Source of the DNA: Actinomadura craniellae
GTDB taxonomy: Bacteria > Actinomycetota > Actinomycetes > Streptosporangiales > Streptosporangiaceae
DNA: 64,000 nucleotides
NCBI RefSeq assembly: GCF_003289645.1
Contig: NZ_QLYX01000005.1
Span: forward strand, 62,001 to 126,000
Direction of reading: 5' to 3'
In this document: piece by piece, positions 26,783 to 34,974 of the stretch
Numbering within the stretch: the first letter of the stretch is position 1
Layout of the letters: each line of letters starts with the position of its first letter
The notes under the pieces: model-generated
What the model was told of the DNA's origin: nothing
The model's input: only the letters and a program-made list of their open reading frames with translations
Database searches by the model: none
Made by a program: the position numbers and the translations under genes

Positions 26783-27518
26783 CCTTCCCGTCACGACTGC
26801 CCAGATCCCGCTCGCGTTCTCGCCGAACACGCTCAGCCAGAGCCGGGACGGCCAACGAATTGCTCCACAGATTTGCGGCATCCAATCCCCGAGGGGCCAT
26901 TCCCCAGTCCTCCCAATCGAACACGCAGAAGGCTGGACCGGTGATATTCGCCCAATGGAAGTCGGCGTGCGCAGGCGCCCACTGGTCAATGGAGGCATCA
27001 ACAGAGACCCCGAATACCGCCTCAACTGTCTCGGCTACATGCCGTCGCGAGATCATGACCGTGTCAGGCGTCGCGACCCGAGTGGTCTCCTGGACCGCGA
27101 GAGCATCCAAGGAGGAATTAAGCCCCGCCCACCAATCCTCAGGCAACCCAGGATCCGCGGTCAGCACTCCTGCGGGTTTGACCGGAAGCGCCGGTAGGAG
27201 CTCCATCTCATCCGCCCGCCACATCACCTCCCCAGATGGCTCCCTCCACGACGCACCCGCACGCCACACCGGCATGGCGACATCTCGCAATACCGCCGCG
27301 CACTCAGCACCGTTCCATCCCTGAGCGCCGATCTTCGCCGTGATCCGACGCTCGATTCGAACCCACGTACCCCGATCGGACACGGCCCCCAGAGTCCGAC
27401 GCTTCCTGACCAGCCCCTCACGATCAAGACACGTGTCCAGGGCCCTCTCTACCCTGCCGAGCACTTCATCGACCGGACTAGAGCGCAGATCAATCGACAT
27501 GAGCGTTGAAACGGACAT
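26664..27518 (-). CDS. APH-like phosphotransferase
   Basis: A 284-residue kinase-fold protein of the aminoglycoside/choline phosphotransferase group. The catalytic loop is APAHADFHWANI, followed by the metal-binding VFDWEDWGMAPRGLDAANLW. The N-terminal lobe is poorly conserved. ATG at 27518 has GAGGGG 8 bases upstream. It converges on the AKR gene with a 119-base overlap. The codon use is less GC-biased than in the flanks, a sign of acquisition. It may phosphorylate a small molecule or peptide product, or give resistance; no substrate can be assigned. Confidence 0.8.
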   Translation of the reverse strand: MSVSTLMSIDLRSSPVDEVLGRVERALDTCLDREGLVRKRRTLGAVSDRGTWVRIERRITAKIGAQGWNGAECAAVLRDVAMPVWRAGASWREPSGEVMWRADEMELLPALPVKPAGVLTADPGLPEDWWAGLNSSLDALAVQETTRVATPDTVMISRRHVAETVEAVFGVSVDASIDQWAPAHADFHWANITGPAFCVFDWEDWGMAPRGLDAANLWSNSLAVPALAERVRRERERDLGSRDGKVMMLFCLAKIVGPHAHPDDPRLGPAREDAARLVAELRRA

Positions 27519-27522
27519 GGAA

Positions 27523-27612
27523 TCAACCCCTCGCCTCAATACCAAACATAGCAGCATGGGCCCCGGAACGGGCATAAATGGCAACTTCGCCCAGTATTTC
27601 ATATACATCCAT
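27523..27612 (-). CDS. Possible 29-residue peptide ORF before the phosphotransferase
   Basis: A minus-strand frame opening MDVYEILGEVAIYARSG, with GAGGTGGAT directly before ATG 27612. Its TGA lies 4 bases before the phosphotransferase start, so coupling is possible. The region is unusually AT-rich for this window. It could be a leader peptide or a third tiny peptide gene of the island; it may equally be chance. Confidence 0.3.
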   Translation of the reverse strand: MDVYEILGEVAIYARSGAHAAMFGIEARG

Positions 27613-27673
27613 ATCCACCTCGGGGAGATGGGAAAGCCCTAAGCCCAGAATAGCAGCAAGATGATCTCGATGA

Positions 27674-27990
27674 TCAATTGATAAACGCACGCCACAGGCC
27701 AATTGTGACACAAACCCATTTGCCAGGGCTGGTCGGTTCGATCCAGCACTTGTGAGCGAACGCTTCAACGATTCCCAACCCCCGGCACCTATTTCGGTCG
27801 AATCCGCTAGGGTCCAGATCGAGGGACTCCGGCGTGAGATCTGGTGGCGGCCGGTGCTCGGGCATCCGGTCGCTGGAGTCCCAGATGGCCACGACCGCTC
27901 CCTGCGGCCGGAGGCCAACAAAGATCCGGATGGTGTTGTCCGGGGGAGAGACCGCCACGGCAGGGTCGTCCGTCAGTTCGTCGAACAGCC
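27674..27990 (-). pseudogene. Decayed HATPase (anti-sigma-like) gene, 5' truncated
   Basis: The frame retains DNTIRIFVGLRPQGAVVAIW, WDSSDRMPEHRPP and the G-box NRCRGLGIVEAFAHKCWI, matching the C-terminal half of HATPase_c_2 regulators. The N-box half is missing, and homology ends at a junction with the DUF6879 remnant around 27990. No start codon or ribosome binding site is seen at the junction. It is probably a fossil of an HTH/HATPase/DUF6879 conservon. Confidence 0.65.
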
Positions 27991-27993
27991 ACG

Positions 27994-28330
27994 GCCGTCG
28001 CCCGCGAAGTAGTGGAACTGGACGAGCCGGTCGCCCAAAACTCAGAAGTCGTTGTCGGGCAGGCGCAGGTCGGAGGCACGCGTGCGGGGCAGCCACCGCA
28101 CCTGTTCACTGGACGCCAGGTTGAGCGGTCCAGTGCCCTCGTACTCGAAGCGGATGAACGGGGCCAGTGGCTCGCTCGCCACCCTCGCCCGCCGTATCAC
28201 CACGCTACGAGCCACCATCACCCGGACCAGGTCACCCCATTCCCGCTCATGCTCGGCGATGTCGTCCGGCGTCACATCGGCCAAGGTCGTCGGGACGACA
28301 GGTTTCTCCAGCCGTCCCGGAAAATCGATC
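27994..28330 (-). pseudogene. Decayed DUF6879 gene with in-frame stop
   Basis: Read on the minus strand, the frame shows REWGDLVRVMVARSVVIRRA, RVASEPLAPFIRFEYEG, EQVRWLPRTRASDLRLPDND and F. TGA follows at 28044-28042, then VLGDRLVQFHYFAGDG in the same frame. Intact relatives read NDFW at this point, so TGG probably became TGA. The first 45 or so residues and the last 40 are also missing. Together with the HATPase remnant it marks an old island edge. Confidence 0.7.
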
Positions 28331-28563
28331 GACGTGGTGGGGGCGGGTCCGTACTCTCGGGGGCATGTTCGTCGCCGGCACCCTCTTCGCAGCAGAGTTC
28401 GCAGCTCTGCCGGTGTCGGCCGTCCTCTCGGCAGTCGCAGCAGCCGGCGGCGCGCGAAGCTGACCCCTCTCCGTACCGCCTCCGGAGAACCAGCGGAGGG
28501 GGGTGGAAATAAGCGCACGCGTTGCGCGGTTCTCGCGTTCCCCCTGTACGTGAGGACAGACCA
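28331..28563. other. Leader region of the second EF-Tu gene
   Basis: About 230 bases with no supported gene. It should hold the promoter and 5' leader of the tuf-like gene; CTCCGTACCGCCTCCGGAG at about 28469 can fold into a short hairpin. Confidence 0.4.
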
Positions 28564-29748
28564 ATGGCCAAGCAGCTTTACGAGCGCCGCAAGCCGCATC
28601 TCAACATCGGGACGATGGGTCACGTCGACCACGGCAAGACCACCCTCACCGCCGCGATCACCCGGGTGCTCGCCGACCGGGGGCTGGCCAGGGCCGTGCC
28701 GTTCGACGGTATCGACCGGGCGCCCGAGGAGCGCGACCGCGGCATCACCATCAACATCGCGCACGTCGAGTACGAGACCGAGACCAGGCACTACGCCCAC
28801 GTCGACATGCCCGGCCACGCCGATTACGTGAAGAACATGATCACGGGTGCGGCCCAGATCGACGGGGCGGTGCTGGTGGTCTCCGCGCAGGACGGTGCGA
28901 TGCCGCAGACCCGCGAGCACGTCGTGCTGGCCCGGCAGGTCGGTGTCGACCACATCGTGGTGGCGCTGAACAAGGCCGACGCCGTGGACGACCCGGAGCT
29001 GCTCGACCTGGTCGAGCTGGAGCTGCGGGAGCTGCTGTCGGAGTACGGCTTCCCGGGGGAGGAGATCCCGGTGGTCCGGGTGTCGGGGCTGCGGGCGCTG
29101 GCGGGCGACCCGTACTGGGTGGCCCGCATCGGTGACCTGCTCGACGCGATCGACGCGTACGTGCCGGTGCCCGAGCGGGTCCTCGACCGGCCGTTCCTGA
29201 TGCCGATCGAGAACGTGCTGAGCATCACCGGCCGCGGCACCGTGGTGACCGGGGTGGTGGCGCAGGGCGCGATCCGGCTCCGCGACCAGGTCGACATCGT
29301 CGGCCTGGACGAGGGGATGACCGGGGTGACCGTCACCGGCCTGGAGACCTTCGGGCAGGCCATGGAGTCCGCCGAGGCCGGGGACAACACCGCGATGCTG
29401 CTGCGCGGGGTGCAGCGCACCGAGGTCCGCCGGGGCCAGGTGGTCAGCGCGCCGGGCGCGATCCGGCCGCACGCCCGGTTCCGCGCCCGGGTGCGGGTGC
29501 TGACCGCGGCCGAGGGCGGGCGCAGCCGGCCGTTCTTCACCGGTTACCGGCCGCAGTTCCACTTCCGGACAACGGACGTGGTCGGCGGGATCGACATGGG
29601 CGAGGGCGGTATGGCCCTGCCCGGCGACTCCGTCGAGATGGCGGTCGACCTGGCCAGGCCGGTCGCCATGACCGAGGGGCTCGGCTTCGCCATCCGGGAG
29701 GGCGGCCGGACCGTCGGGGCCGGCACCGTTACGGACCTCCTCGGCTGA
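28564..29748 (+). CDS. Divergent second elongation factor Tu (Tuf3-like)
   Basis: A 394-residue EF-Tu with all three domains and GTPase motifs: GHVDHGKT, the switch region [23 protein letters not shown] (usually DCPGHADY), NKAD, and the domain 2/3 blocks [25 protein letters not shown] and [13 protein letters not shown]. It is clearly less conserved than housekeeping EF-Tu and has no fusA or ribosomal protein genes around it, as for Streptomyces tuf3. Against E. coli numbering it has Ala at Gly275, Val at Arg230 and Gln at Arg233, while Gln124, Gly257, Gly316 and Ala375 are kept. Gly275Ala confers GE2270A resistance in E. coli. ATG 28564 is preceded by GAGGA. A stress-induced or resistant spare EF-Tu is likely. 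Confidence 0.92.
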   Translation: MAKQLYERRKPHLNIGTMGHVDHGKTTLTAAITRVLADRGLARAVPFDGIDRAPEERDRGITINIAHVEYETETRHYAHVDMPGHADYVKNMITGAAQIDGAVLVVSAQDGAMPQTREHVVLARQVGVDHIVVALNKADAVDDPELLDLVELELRELLSEYGFPGEEIPVVRVSGLRALAGDPYWVARIGDLLDAIDAYVPVPERVLDRPFLMPIENVLSITGRGTVVTGVVAQGAIRLRDQVDIVGLDEGMTGVTVTGLETFGQAMESAEAGDNTAMLLRGVQRTEVRRGQVVSAPGAIRPHARFRARVRVLTAAEGGRSRPFFTGYRPQFHFRTTDVVGGIDMGEGGMALPGDSVEMAVDLARPVAMTEGLGFAIREGGRTVGAGTVTDLLG

Positions 29749-29750
29749 GG

Positions 29751-29788
29751 AAAGGGACCTCGCGCCATCCGCGGCGCGGGGTCCCTTT
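29751..29788 (+). terminator. Terminator of tuf-like gene
   Basis: AAAGGGACC and GGTCCCTTT close a stem with an inner GCGCC/GGCGC helix, directly after the stop codon. Strong intrinsic-type hairpin. Confidence 0.88.
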
Positions 29789-30071
29789 CACACTTCGAAG
29801 GGAATCAACTAATTGTGTCATCGTCCGCACTCGGGAATCTCACTGGACCGGTTCAATGGGCGTGGGGGCGCGGCACCTGCTTGATATCCGGGCATTACAG
29901 AGAGGTTTTCCCGTAGTACGGGTGTCCCGGGACAAGCCTTGCTAATATCCCGCTGCGGACGGGGGTCCTGCCGGAGGGTATTCGGCTTCTCTTGGTGATC
30001 ACTGTTGTCGAGGCGGTGACGCCGTCCTTCCGTCCACGCGTACGTGACCAGCGCAAAGGGAGGAAGCGACC
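29789..30071. other. Non-coding spacer before a micropeptide gene
   Basis: Contains AT-richer tracts (AATCAACTAATTGTGTCATC) and a short inverted repeat CCCGTAGTACGGG near 29910. It presumably carries the promoter for the gene at 30072. No other gene seen. Confidence 0.4.
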
Positions 30072-30182
30072 ATGGGCAAGCACTCTGGTCCGCCGAAGGA
30101 CGAGGGGCCGTTCGAGCCGAAGCCGTCGACCGACAAGAAGGACGACGGCCCGGTGCGCGGCGGGGGAAAGCACGAGAAATAA
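30072..30182 (+). CDS. Small hydrophilic protein, 36 residues
   Basis: ATG at 30072 is preceded by a strong GGGAGGAAG. The product opens MGKHSGPPKDEGPFEPKPS and is rich in Lys, Asp, Gly and Pro, with no hydrophobic core, so it is probably disordered. It ends with TAA, 10 bases before the convergent VTC-domain gene's stop. The good ribosome binding site and unusual TAA stop support a real gene. Function unknown. Confidence 0.6.
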   Translation: MGKHSGPPKDEGPFEPKPSTDKKDDGPVRGGGKHEK

Positions 30183-30192
30183 GCCGGCCTGC

Positions 30193-30996
30193 TCATCGCA
30201 GGCGGGCCCATTCGGCGTGGCCGGCGGTCCGTTCGTCGAAGTATCGGCGCAGTGCAGGCTGCCAGCGGTTGGCGCGCATTCCCGGTTGGAGCGCGGCCAC
30301 CGCGAGGCAGTACTTGCTGATGCTCAACGGGCGGACGCCGAGCCCGCGCAGGGCCCGGTCCATCGGGCCCTCCGCGCCGGGCGACTTCGTCTCCACGAGC
30401 ACCTGCCCGGCGGCGGCCCGGACCGTCCGCCCGCCGGCCGTGCATGAGAGCCCGACGTCGCAGGTCACCCGGCCCGTGCCGGCGGTCTGGACGAGGGTGG
30501 CGCGCAGGTAGCCGGTGGTGGCGGAGGGGCCGATCCGGTCCGGCGGGTCCATCCGGTACGCCTCGTGCAGGCTGTCGGCGAGGAAGGCGTGCGCCTCCCG
30601 GGTCAGTTCGCCGCGCCGGGCGATGTCGTGCGGCATCCGCCGTTTCTCGGTGCGGTCGCGTGCCCCGGCGAGTTTCACCTCGAACATGCACTCCCCGCTG
30701 TCCAGGTAGGACCGGGTCCTGATTTTGAAGCGGCGCCGGCGGCCCTGCCGGTGCTGCCGGAAGGTGAGCAGGTCCGGGGTGTCGAAGTAGGTCGACGAGT
30801 ACTCGAAGCACCGCCGCCCGCCGATCTCCAGCACCGCGTACCGTCCGGCGACCGCCGCCGCCAGGGCCGGCAGGGCCGCCGCCGGGAGCAGGTACTTGCG
30901 GTCCACCCTGGTCTGCAGTTCCGCGGCGGCGAGCACCTCGTCCAGCCCGACCGGGGGCAGCCCCCAGACCATCCGGGAGAGCGCCAGGAGGCTCAC
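30193..30996 (-). CDS. VTC-domain protein (polyphosphate-polymerase-like)
   Basis: A 267-residue protein with the CYTH-like tunnel fold of VTC4: RVDRKYLLPAAAL near the N-terminus, EYSSTYFDTPDLLTFRQH, RRRRFKIRTRSYLDSGECMF, FEVKLAGARDRTEKRR and a late LVETKSPG and SISKYCLAV. The many basic residues lining the tunnel and the Glu metal ligands are present. Bacterial VTC proteins without SPX domains are thought to make polyphosphate or a related polymer; activity here is untested. GTG at 30996 overlaps the DUF4956 stop (GTGA), a pairing that recurs in bacteria. Confidence 0.88.
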   Translation of the reverse strand: MSLLALSRMVWGLPPVGLDEVLAAAELQTRVDRKYLLPAAALPALAAAVAGRYAVLEIGGRRCFEYSSTYFDTPDLLTFRQHRQGRRRRFKIRTRSYLDSGECMFEVKLAGARDRTEKRRMPHDIARRGELTREAHAFLADSLHEAYRMDPPDRIGPSATTGYLRATLVQTAGTGRVTCDVGLSCTAGGRTVRAAAGQVLVETKSPGAEGPMDRALRGLGVRPLSISKYCLAVAALQPGMRANRWQPALRRYFDERTAGHAEWARLR

Positions 30997-31595
30997 CTGG
31001 CCCCCGCTTTCCGTTTGGGCAGCCGGGCGGCCCAGGGTGCGCGGGATGCCGCCAGGGTGTAGCGGACGTCCACCACCATCACGTCGCGCACGTAGTCGGT
31101 CTCCACGACGGTGTGCCGCAGCAACCGGCCGCCGAGCCGGTGCTCCAGGTCGGCGCGGAGCATGTCCGGGTCGGCGTGCACCACGTCCAGCGTGACGATC
31201 TGCCGGCGGACGCCGGCGGCCAGGTCGGGGTGGTCGGCGCCGTACATCACGGCGAGCAGGACGCCGGTCAGCGTGAGCGAGAGCCAGGGGATCTCCCCGG
31301 CGATCCCGTTGACCAGGCCCAGCGCCAGGGCGACGAAGTAGTAGCCGACCTCCTCCTGGGTGAGCTCGCTCGATCGCAGCCGGATGATCGACAGCACCGC
31401 GAACAGCCCGAACCCGATCGCGATGTCCGCCCGCTGGGCGAGCAGCAGCACGACGACGGTGAAGACCCCGATGTTCACCGCCACGTAGGCCAGCAGCAGG
31501 TCCCGCCGCCGGTACCGGCGGAAGTAGATGACGTACGCCAGCACGGCGATCGCGGCGAGATCGGTGATCAACCCGAACAGCACACCCCAGGCCAA
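30993..31595 (-). CDS. DUF4956 membrane protein
   Basis: A 200-residue protein with four to five N-terminal helices (about 5-125), including RADIAIGFGLFAVLSIIRLR and EEVGYYFVALALGLVNGIAG, followed by a cytosolic alpha/beta domain with LDVVHADPDMLRADL. The family regularly precedes VTC-domain genes, as here with a 4-base overlap. It may be the membrane partner of the polyphosphate-polymerase-like protein. The TTG at 31595 is supported by GGGGAGG 4 bases upstream. Confidence 0.87.
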   Translation of the reverse strand: MAWGVLFGLITDLAAIAVLAYVIYFRRYRRRDLLLAYVAVNIGVFTVVVLLLAQRADIAIGFGLFAVLSIIRLRSSELTQEEVGYYFVALALGLVNGIAGEIPWLSLTLTGVLLAVMYGADHPDLAAGVRRQIVTLDVVHADPDMLRADLEHRLGGRLLRHTVVETDYVRDVMVVDVRYTLAASRAPWAARLPKRKAGAR

Positions 31596-31845
31596 CGGTC
31601 CTCCCCTCGTGTCCGGTCCCCCGCGGACCGTCGCGCTTTTGACGGTCCCCGGTCCCGGTGGCCTCCGGATGAGGCTCCGATGAGAGTCGATTCATCTTCC
31701 GTACACCTGACAGACCGCGATCCGCCACTTTCCACGGGTTCGAGCCGCATCGGCGACGGGTTGACCTCAAGCTCGATTGAGGATCCACAGTGATCCCAGG
31801 GCGGGCGGAGCTGCCGGCCGCCGGGTGAGCAGTGGAGGGTGCGCC
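31596..31845. other. Divergent intergenic region
   Basis: Holds the promoters of the DUF4956/VTC operon and the FMN reductase gene. No gene seen. Confidence 0.35.
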
Positions 31846-32376
31846 ATGTCCGAGCAGGTGTTCCGGCTGGTGGTGATCACGGGGAGCGGGCGTGGCGGGC
31901 GGTTCGGGCGAGCCGTGACGGGCTGGTTCTCCGGCCTGGCCCGGCAGCGGGCCGATCTCGACGTGGACGTCCTCGACCTGGCCGGGACGCCGGATCCGGG
32001 TTCCCGGCTGGCCGCCGCGGACGCCTTCGTCGTGGTCACGCCCGAGTACAACCACAGCTTCCCGGCGCCGCTGAAGGAGGCCGTCGACCGGCACCGGGAC
32101 GAGTGGCACGCCAAGCCGGTCGCGTTCGTCTGCTACGGCGGGGTCTCCGGCGGGCTGCGGGCCGTCGAGCACCTGCGCGCGGTCTTCGCCGAGCTGCACG
32201 CGGTCGCCATCCGCGACACCATCAGCTTCCACGGCCCCTGGAACGGGTTCGACGCCGCGGGCCGCCCCGCTGACCCGGACGGCGCCGAGCGGGCGGCCAA
32301 GGTGCTGCTGGACCGGCTCACCTGGTGGGCCTGGGCCCTCCACCAGGCCCGCACCACCCGCCCCTACACCGCCTGA
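31846..32376 (+). CDS. NAD(P)H-dependent FMN reductase
   Basis: A 176-residue flavodoxin-fold protein of the SsuE/chromate reductase-like group. It shows VVITGSGRGGRFGRAV for the FMN phosphate loop, VVVTPEYNHSFPAPLKEAVD, the family's hallmark, and YGGVSGGLRAVEHLRAVF. It reduces FMN or quinones with NAD(P)H; partner unknown. ATG 31846 follows GGAGGG. The gene ends convergent to the acyl-CoA synthetase gene across a strong hairpin. Confidence 0.9.
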   Translation: MSEQVFRLVVITGSGRGGRFGRAVTGWFSGLARQRADLDVDVLDLAGTPDPGSRLAAADAFVVVTPEYNHSFPAPLKEAVDRHRDEWHAKPVAFVCYGGVSGGLRAVEHLRAVFAELHAVAIRDTISFHGPWNGFDAAGRPADPDGAERAAKVLLDRLTWWAWALHQARTTRPYTA

Positions 32377-32497
32377 GCGGAGGGAGTGAGCGGAGTGGAC
32401 CGCGAGGGACGAGTGGTCCGCGCAGCGAACGAGCGAGGCGAAGGCGCAGGCCAGCACAGCCTGAGCCGAGGGAGTGCGCTGAGCGGACCGAGCTCGG

Positions 32498-32533
32498 GGA
32501 CGCCGCCGGAGTGCGCGGGCTCCGGCGGCGTCC
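32498..32533. terminator. Bidirectional terminator
   Basis: GGACGCCGCCGGAG and CTCCGGCGGCGTCC form a perfect 14-bp stem with an 8-base loop between two convergent genes. Confidence 0.85.
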
Positions 32534-32546
32534 TGGGGCGGTGCGT

Positions 32547-34106
32547 TCAGTGGACGGCGCGGTCCTGGTCGGCCCAGTAGACCTCGCGCAGCTCGCGCTT
32601 GAGGACCTTGCCGGTGGGGTTGCGGGGGATGGCCTCGATGCGTTCCACCGAGGTGGGGCACTTGAAGTGGGCCAGCTTGGACCGGCAGTACTCGATCAGC
32701 TCGGCGTCGGAGGCGTTCCCCTCGGGGACGACCACGATCGCCTTGGGCGTCTCGCCCCACTTCTCGTGCGGCACGCCGATCACCGCGCAGTCGGCGACGG
32801 CGGGGTGGCTCATCAGGACGTTCTCCACCTCGGCAGGGTAGATGTTCTCCCCACCCGAGATGATCATGTCCTTCACCCGGTCGTGGATGTAGAGGTAGCC
32901 GTCCTCGTCCAGGTAGCCGGCGTCGCCGGTGCGGAACCAGCCGCCCTCCGGCAGCGCCGCCGCGGTCGCCTCGGCCAGCTGCCAGTAGCCCTGCATGTTC
33001 TGCGGGGTGCGGCAGATGATCTCGCCGACCTCGCCGACCGGCACCTCTTCCAGCGTCGCCGGGTCGACGATCCGCAGCTCGCAGCTGGGGTTGGGGATGC
33101 CCGCACTGCGCAGCCGGTGCGCGTTCGGGCCGTCGGGGTCGTGGTCCTCCGGCGGCAGGTAGGTGATGGACCCGGTGGTCTCGGTCAGCCCGTACAACTG
33201 CATGAACTGGGTGGTCGGCAGCATCTCCATGGCGCCGCGCAGCACGTCGTCGCTGATCGGTGAGGCGCCGTACAGCATGAGCCGGAGGCTGGACATGTCG
33301 GCCTCGCGGGCCTCGGGCATCATCTGGATGAACAGCAGCAGCACCGGCACCAGGAACAGGTGCGTGACCCGGTGCCGTTCGACCGCCTTGGTGATGCCGA
33401 CCGGATCGGGCTCGCGCATGATCACGCCGGTCAGGCCGTCCCAGACCACGCAGACGCTGAGGGCGTTGCCCGCCACGTGGTACATCGGCATGGCGACCAT
33501 GAGGACGGTCTCGTCGTCGAGGTCCCACAGCTGGTTGGTGTTGGGCAGCACCGCGGTGAAGTTGTCGTGCGCGAGCAGCACGCCCTTGGGCCGTCCGGTG
33601 GTGCCCGAGGAGTACAGCTGGACGAAGACGTCCGAGCTCGCCACCTGTGCCGGGACGGGCTCGGCGGGGTGGGCCGCCTGCCAGTCCGCGTAGTCGTCGT
33701 ACGCGTGGCCGGAGCCGTTGATCACCACCAGCTTGGTGGTGTGCTCCAGCTCCCCGGCGATCTCGTCGAGCACCGGGACGAACTCCGGCCCGGCGATGAA
33801 GACCTTGGCGCGGGCGTCGTTGACGATGTAGGCGACCTCGGCCGGCGCCAGCCGGTAGTTGACGGGGACCTGCACCGCGCCCAGCCGGGCGGCGCCGAAG
33901 AGTTGCTCGACGTACTCCACGGAGTTCTTGTCCAGGACCGCCACCCGGTCGCCGGCCTCGACCCCGGCCGCGGCGAGGGCCTGCGCGGCCCGGTCGACGC
34001 TCGCGTCGAGCTCGGCGTAGGTGATCTCCCGGTCGCCGTCGATGAAGGCGATCTGGTCGGGCTTCTCCCGCGCCCGCTCGCGCAGCACCTCGGTCAGCAG
34101 TGTCAC
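32547..34106 (-). CDS. Long-chain acyl-CoA synthetase (AMP-binding)
   Basis: A 519-residue adenylate-forming enzyme. The A3 core is QLYSSGTTGRPKGVLLAHDN, then MPMYHVAGN, A5 LYGLTETTGSI, A7 GGWFRTGDAGYLDEDGYLYI, A8 DRVKDMIISGGENIYPAEVE and A10 PRNPTGKVLKRELR with the catalytic Lys. This is the fatty acid-CoA ligase order with no carrier domain. It activates a fatty or aromatic acid as acyl-CoA; substrate unknown. GTG at 34106 follows GAGAGGGG; longer frames add unlikely sequence. Confidence 0.93.
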   Translation of the reverse strand: MTLLTEVLRERAREKPDQIAFIDGDREITYAELDASVDRAAQALAAAGVEAGDRVAVLDKNSVEYVEQLFGAARLGAVQVPVNYRLAPAEVAYIVNDARAKVFIAGPEFVPVLDEIAGELEHTTKLVVINGSGHAYDDYADWQAAHPAEPVPAQVASSDVFVQLYSSGTTGRPKGVLLAHDNFTAVLPNTNQLWDLDDETVLMVAMPMYHVAGNALSVCVVWDGLTGVIMREPDPVGITKAVERHRVTHLFLVPVLLLFIQMMPEAREADMSSLRLMLYGASPISDDVLRGAMEMLPTTQFMQLYGLTETTGSITYLPPEDHDPDGPNAHRLRSAGIPNPSCELRIVDPATLEEVPVGEVGEIICRTPQNMQGYWQLAEATAAALPEGGWFRTGDAGYLDEDGYLYIHDRVKDMIISGGENIYPAEVENVLMSHPAVADCAVIGVPHEKWGETPKAIVVVPEGNASDAELIEYCRSKLAHFKCPTSVERIEAIPRNPTGKVLKRELREVYWADQDRAVH

Positions 34107-34272
34107 GGAATGCCCCTCTCGCCCGGGTTTTGGGGGCATCATCCGCTGGCTGGACGGATTGGACAAGTGATTGCTTACAAAAAGTGTCCAAGCTGCGCGC
34201 CCGGTGATCGCGATCTTACGAGCCGCTGACGAAACCGGCCCGCGACCGGCCCCGGGCCGTACCGTGGGGCGC

Positions 34273-34974
34273 ATGGACGACCCCACCGGCCGCATCCTCG
34301 TGGTCGACGACGACCCCACCGTGGCCGAGGTGGTCACCCGCTACCTGCGGCGCGACGGCCACCTGGTGGAGTGCGCCGCGGACGGCCCCGCCGCGCTGCG
34401 CCGGGCGCTCGCCGACCCGCCGCCCGACCTGGTCGTCCTCGACCTGATGCTGCCCGGCATGGACGGCCTGGAGGTCTGCCGGCAGATCCGCCGCGACCGC
34501 GACGTGCCGGTGGTCATGCTCACCGCGCTCGGCGAGGAGACCGACCGGCTGACCGGCCTCGAACTCGGCGCCGACGACTACGTGACCAAGCCGTTCAGCC
34601 CCCGCGAGCTGGCCCTGCGCGTCCGGTCGGTGCTGCGCCGGGCCGCCGTCGCGCCGCGGACCGGGGAGTCCGGCGTGCTCCGCGACGGCGACCTGGCCGT
34701 CGACGTCGGCGCGCACGAGGCGGTCCTGGCCGGCCGGGAGCTGGCCCTCACCGTCCGCGAGTTCGACCTGCTCGCCCACCTGATGCGCCACCCCCGCCGC
34801 GCGTTCACCCGGGAGGAACTGCTGGAGCAGGTGTGGGGCTGGTCGTTCGGCGACTCCTCCACGGTCACCGTGCACGTCCGCCGGCTACGGGAGAAGATCG
34901 AGGACGACCCCACCGCGCCGCACCGCATCGTCACCGTCTGGGGCGTCGGCTACCGGTACGAGGGCGGCTCGTGA
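34273..34974 (+). CDS. OmpR/PhoB-type response regulator
   Basis: A 233-residue protein: receiver domain with Asp11-13 cluster, phosphoacceptor Asp57 in VVLDLMLPGMDGLE, Thr in VVMLTALGEE and Lys in YVTKPFSPREL. A winged-helix output domain follows (FTREELLEQVWGWSFGDSST, VTVHVRRLREKIEDDP, VWGVGYRYE). ATG at 34273. The stop overlaps the kinase GTG by 4 bases, so the two are translationally coupled. Confidence 0.95.
   Translation: MDDPTGRILVVDDDPTVAEVVTRYLRRDGHLVECAADGPAALRRALADPPPDLVVLDLMLPGMDGLEVCRQIRRDRDVPVVMLTALGEETDRLTGLELGADDYVTKPFSPRELALRVRSVLRRAAVAPRTGESGVLRDGDLAVDVGAHEAVLAGRELALTVREFDLLAHLMRHPRRAFTREELLEQVWGWSFGDSSTVTVHVRRLREKIEDDPTAPHRIVTVWGVGYRYEGGS

Noticed and set aside
28365-28463. 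32-codon ORF (MFVAGTLFAAEF start) upstream of the tuf-like gene
   Set aside because: Hydrophobic enough to tempt as a leader peptide, but the only purine-rich stretch touches the ATG, and composition explains the open frame.
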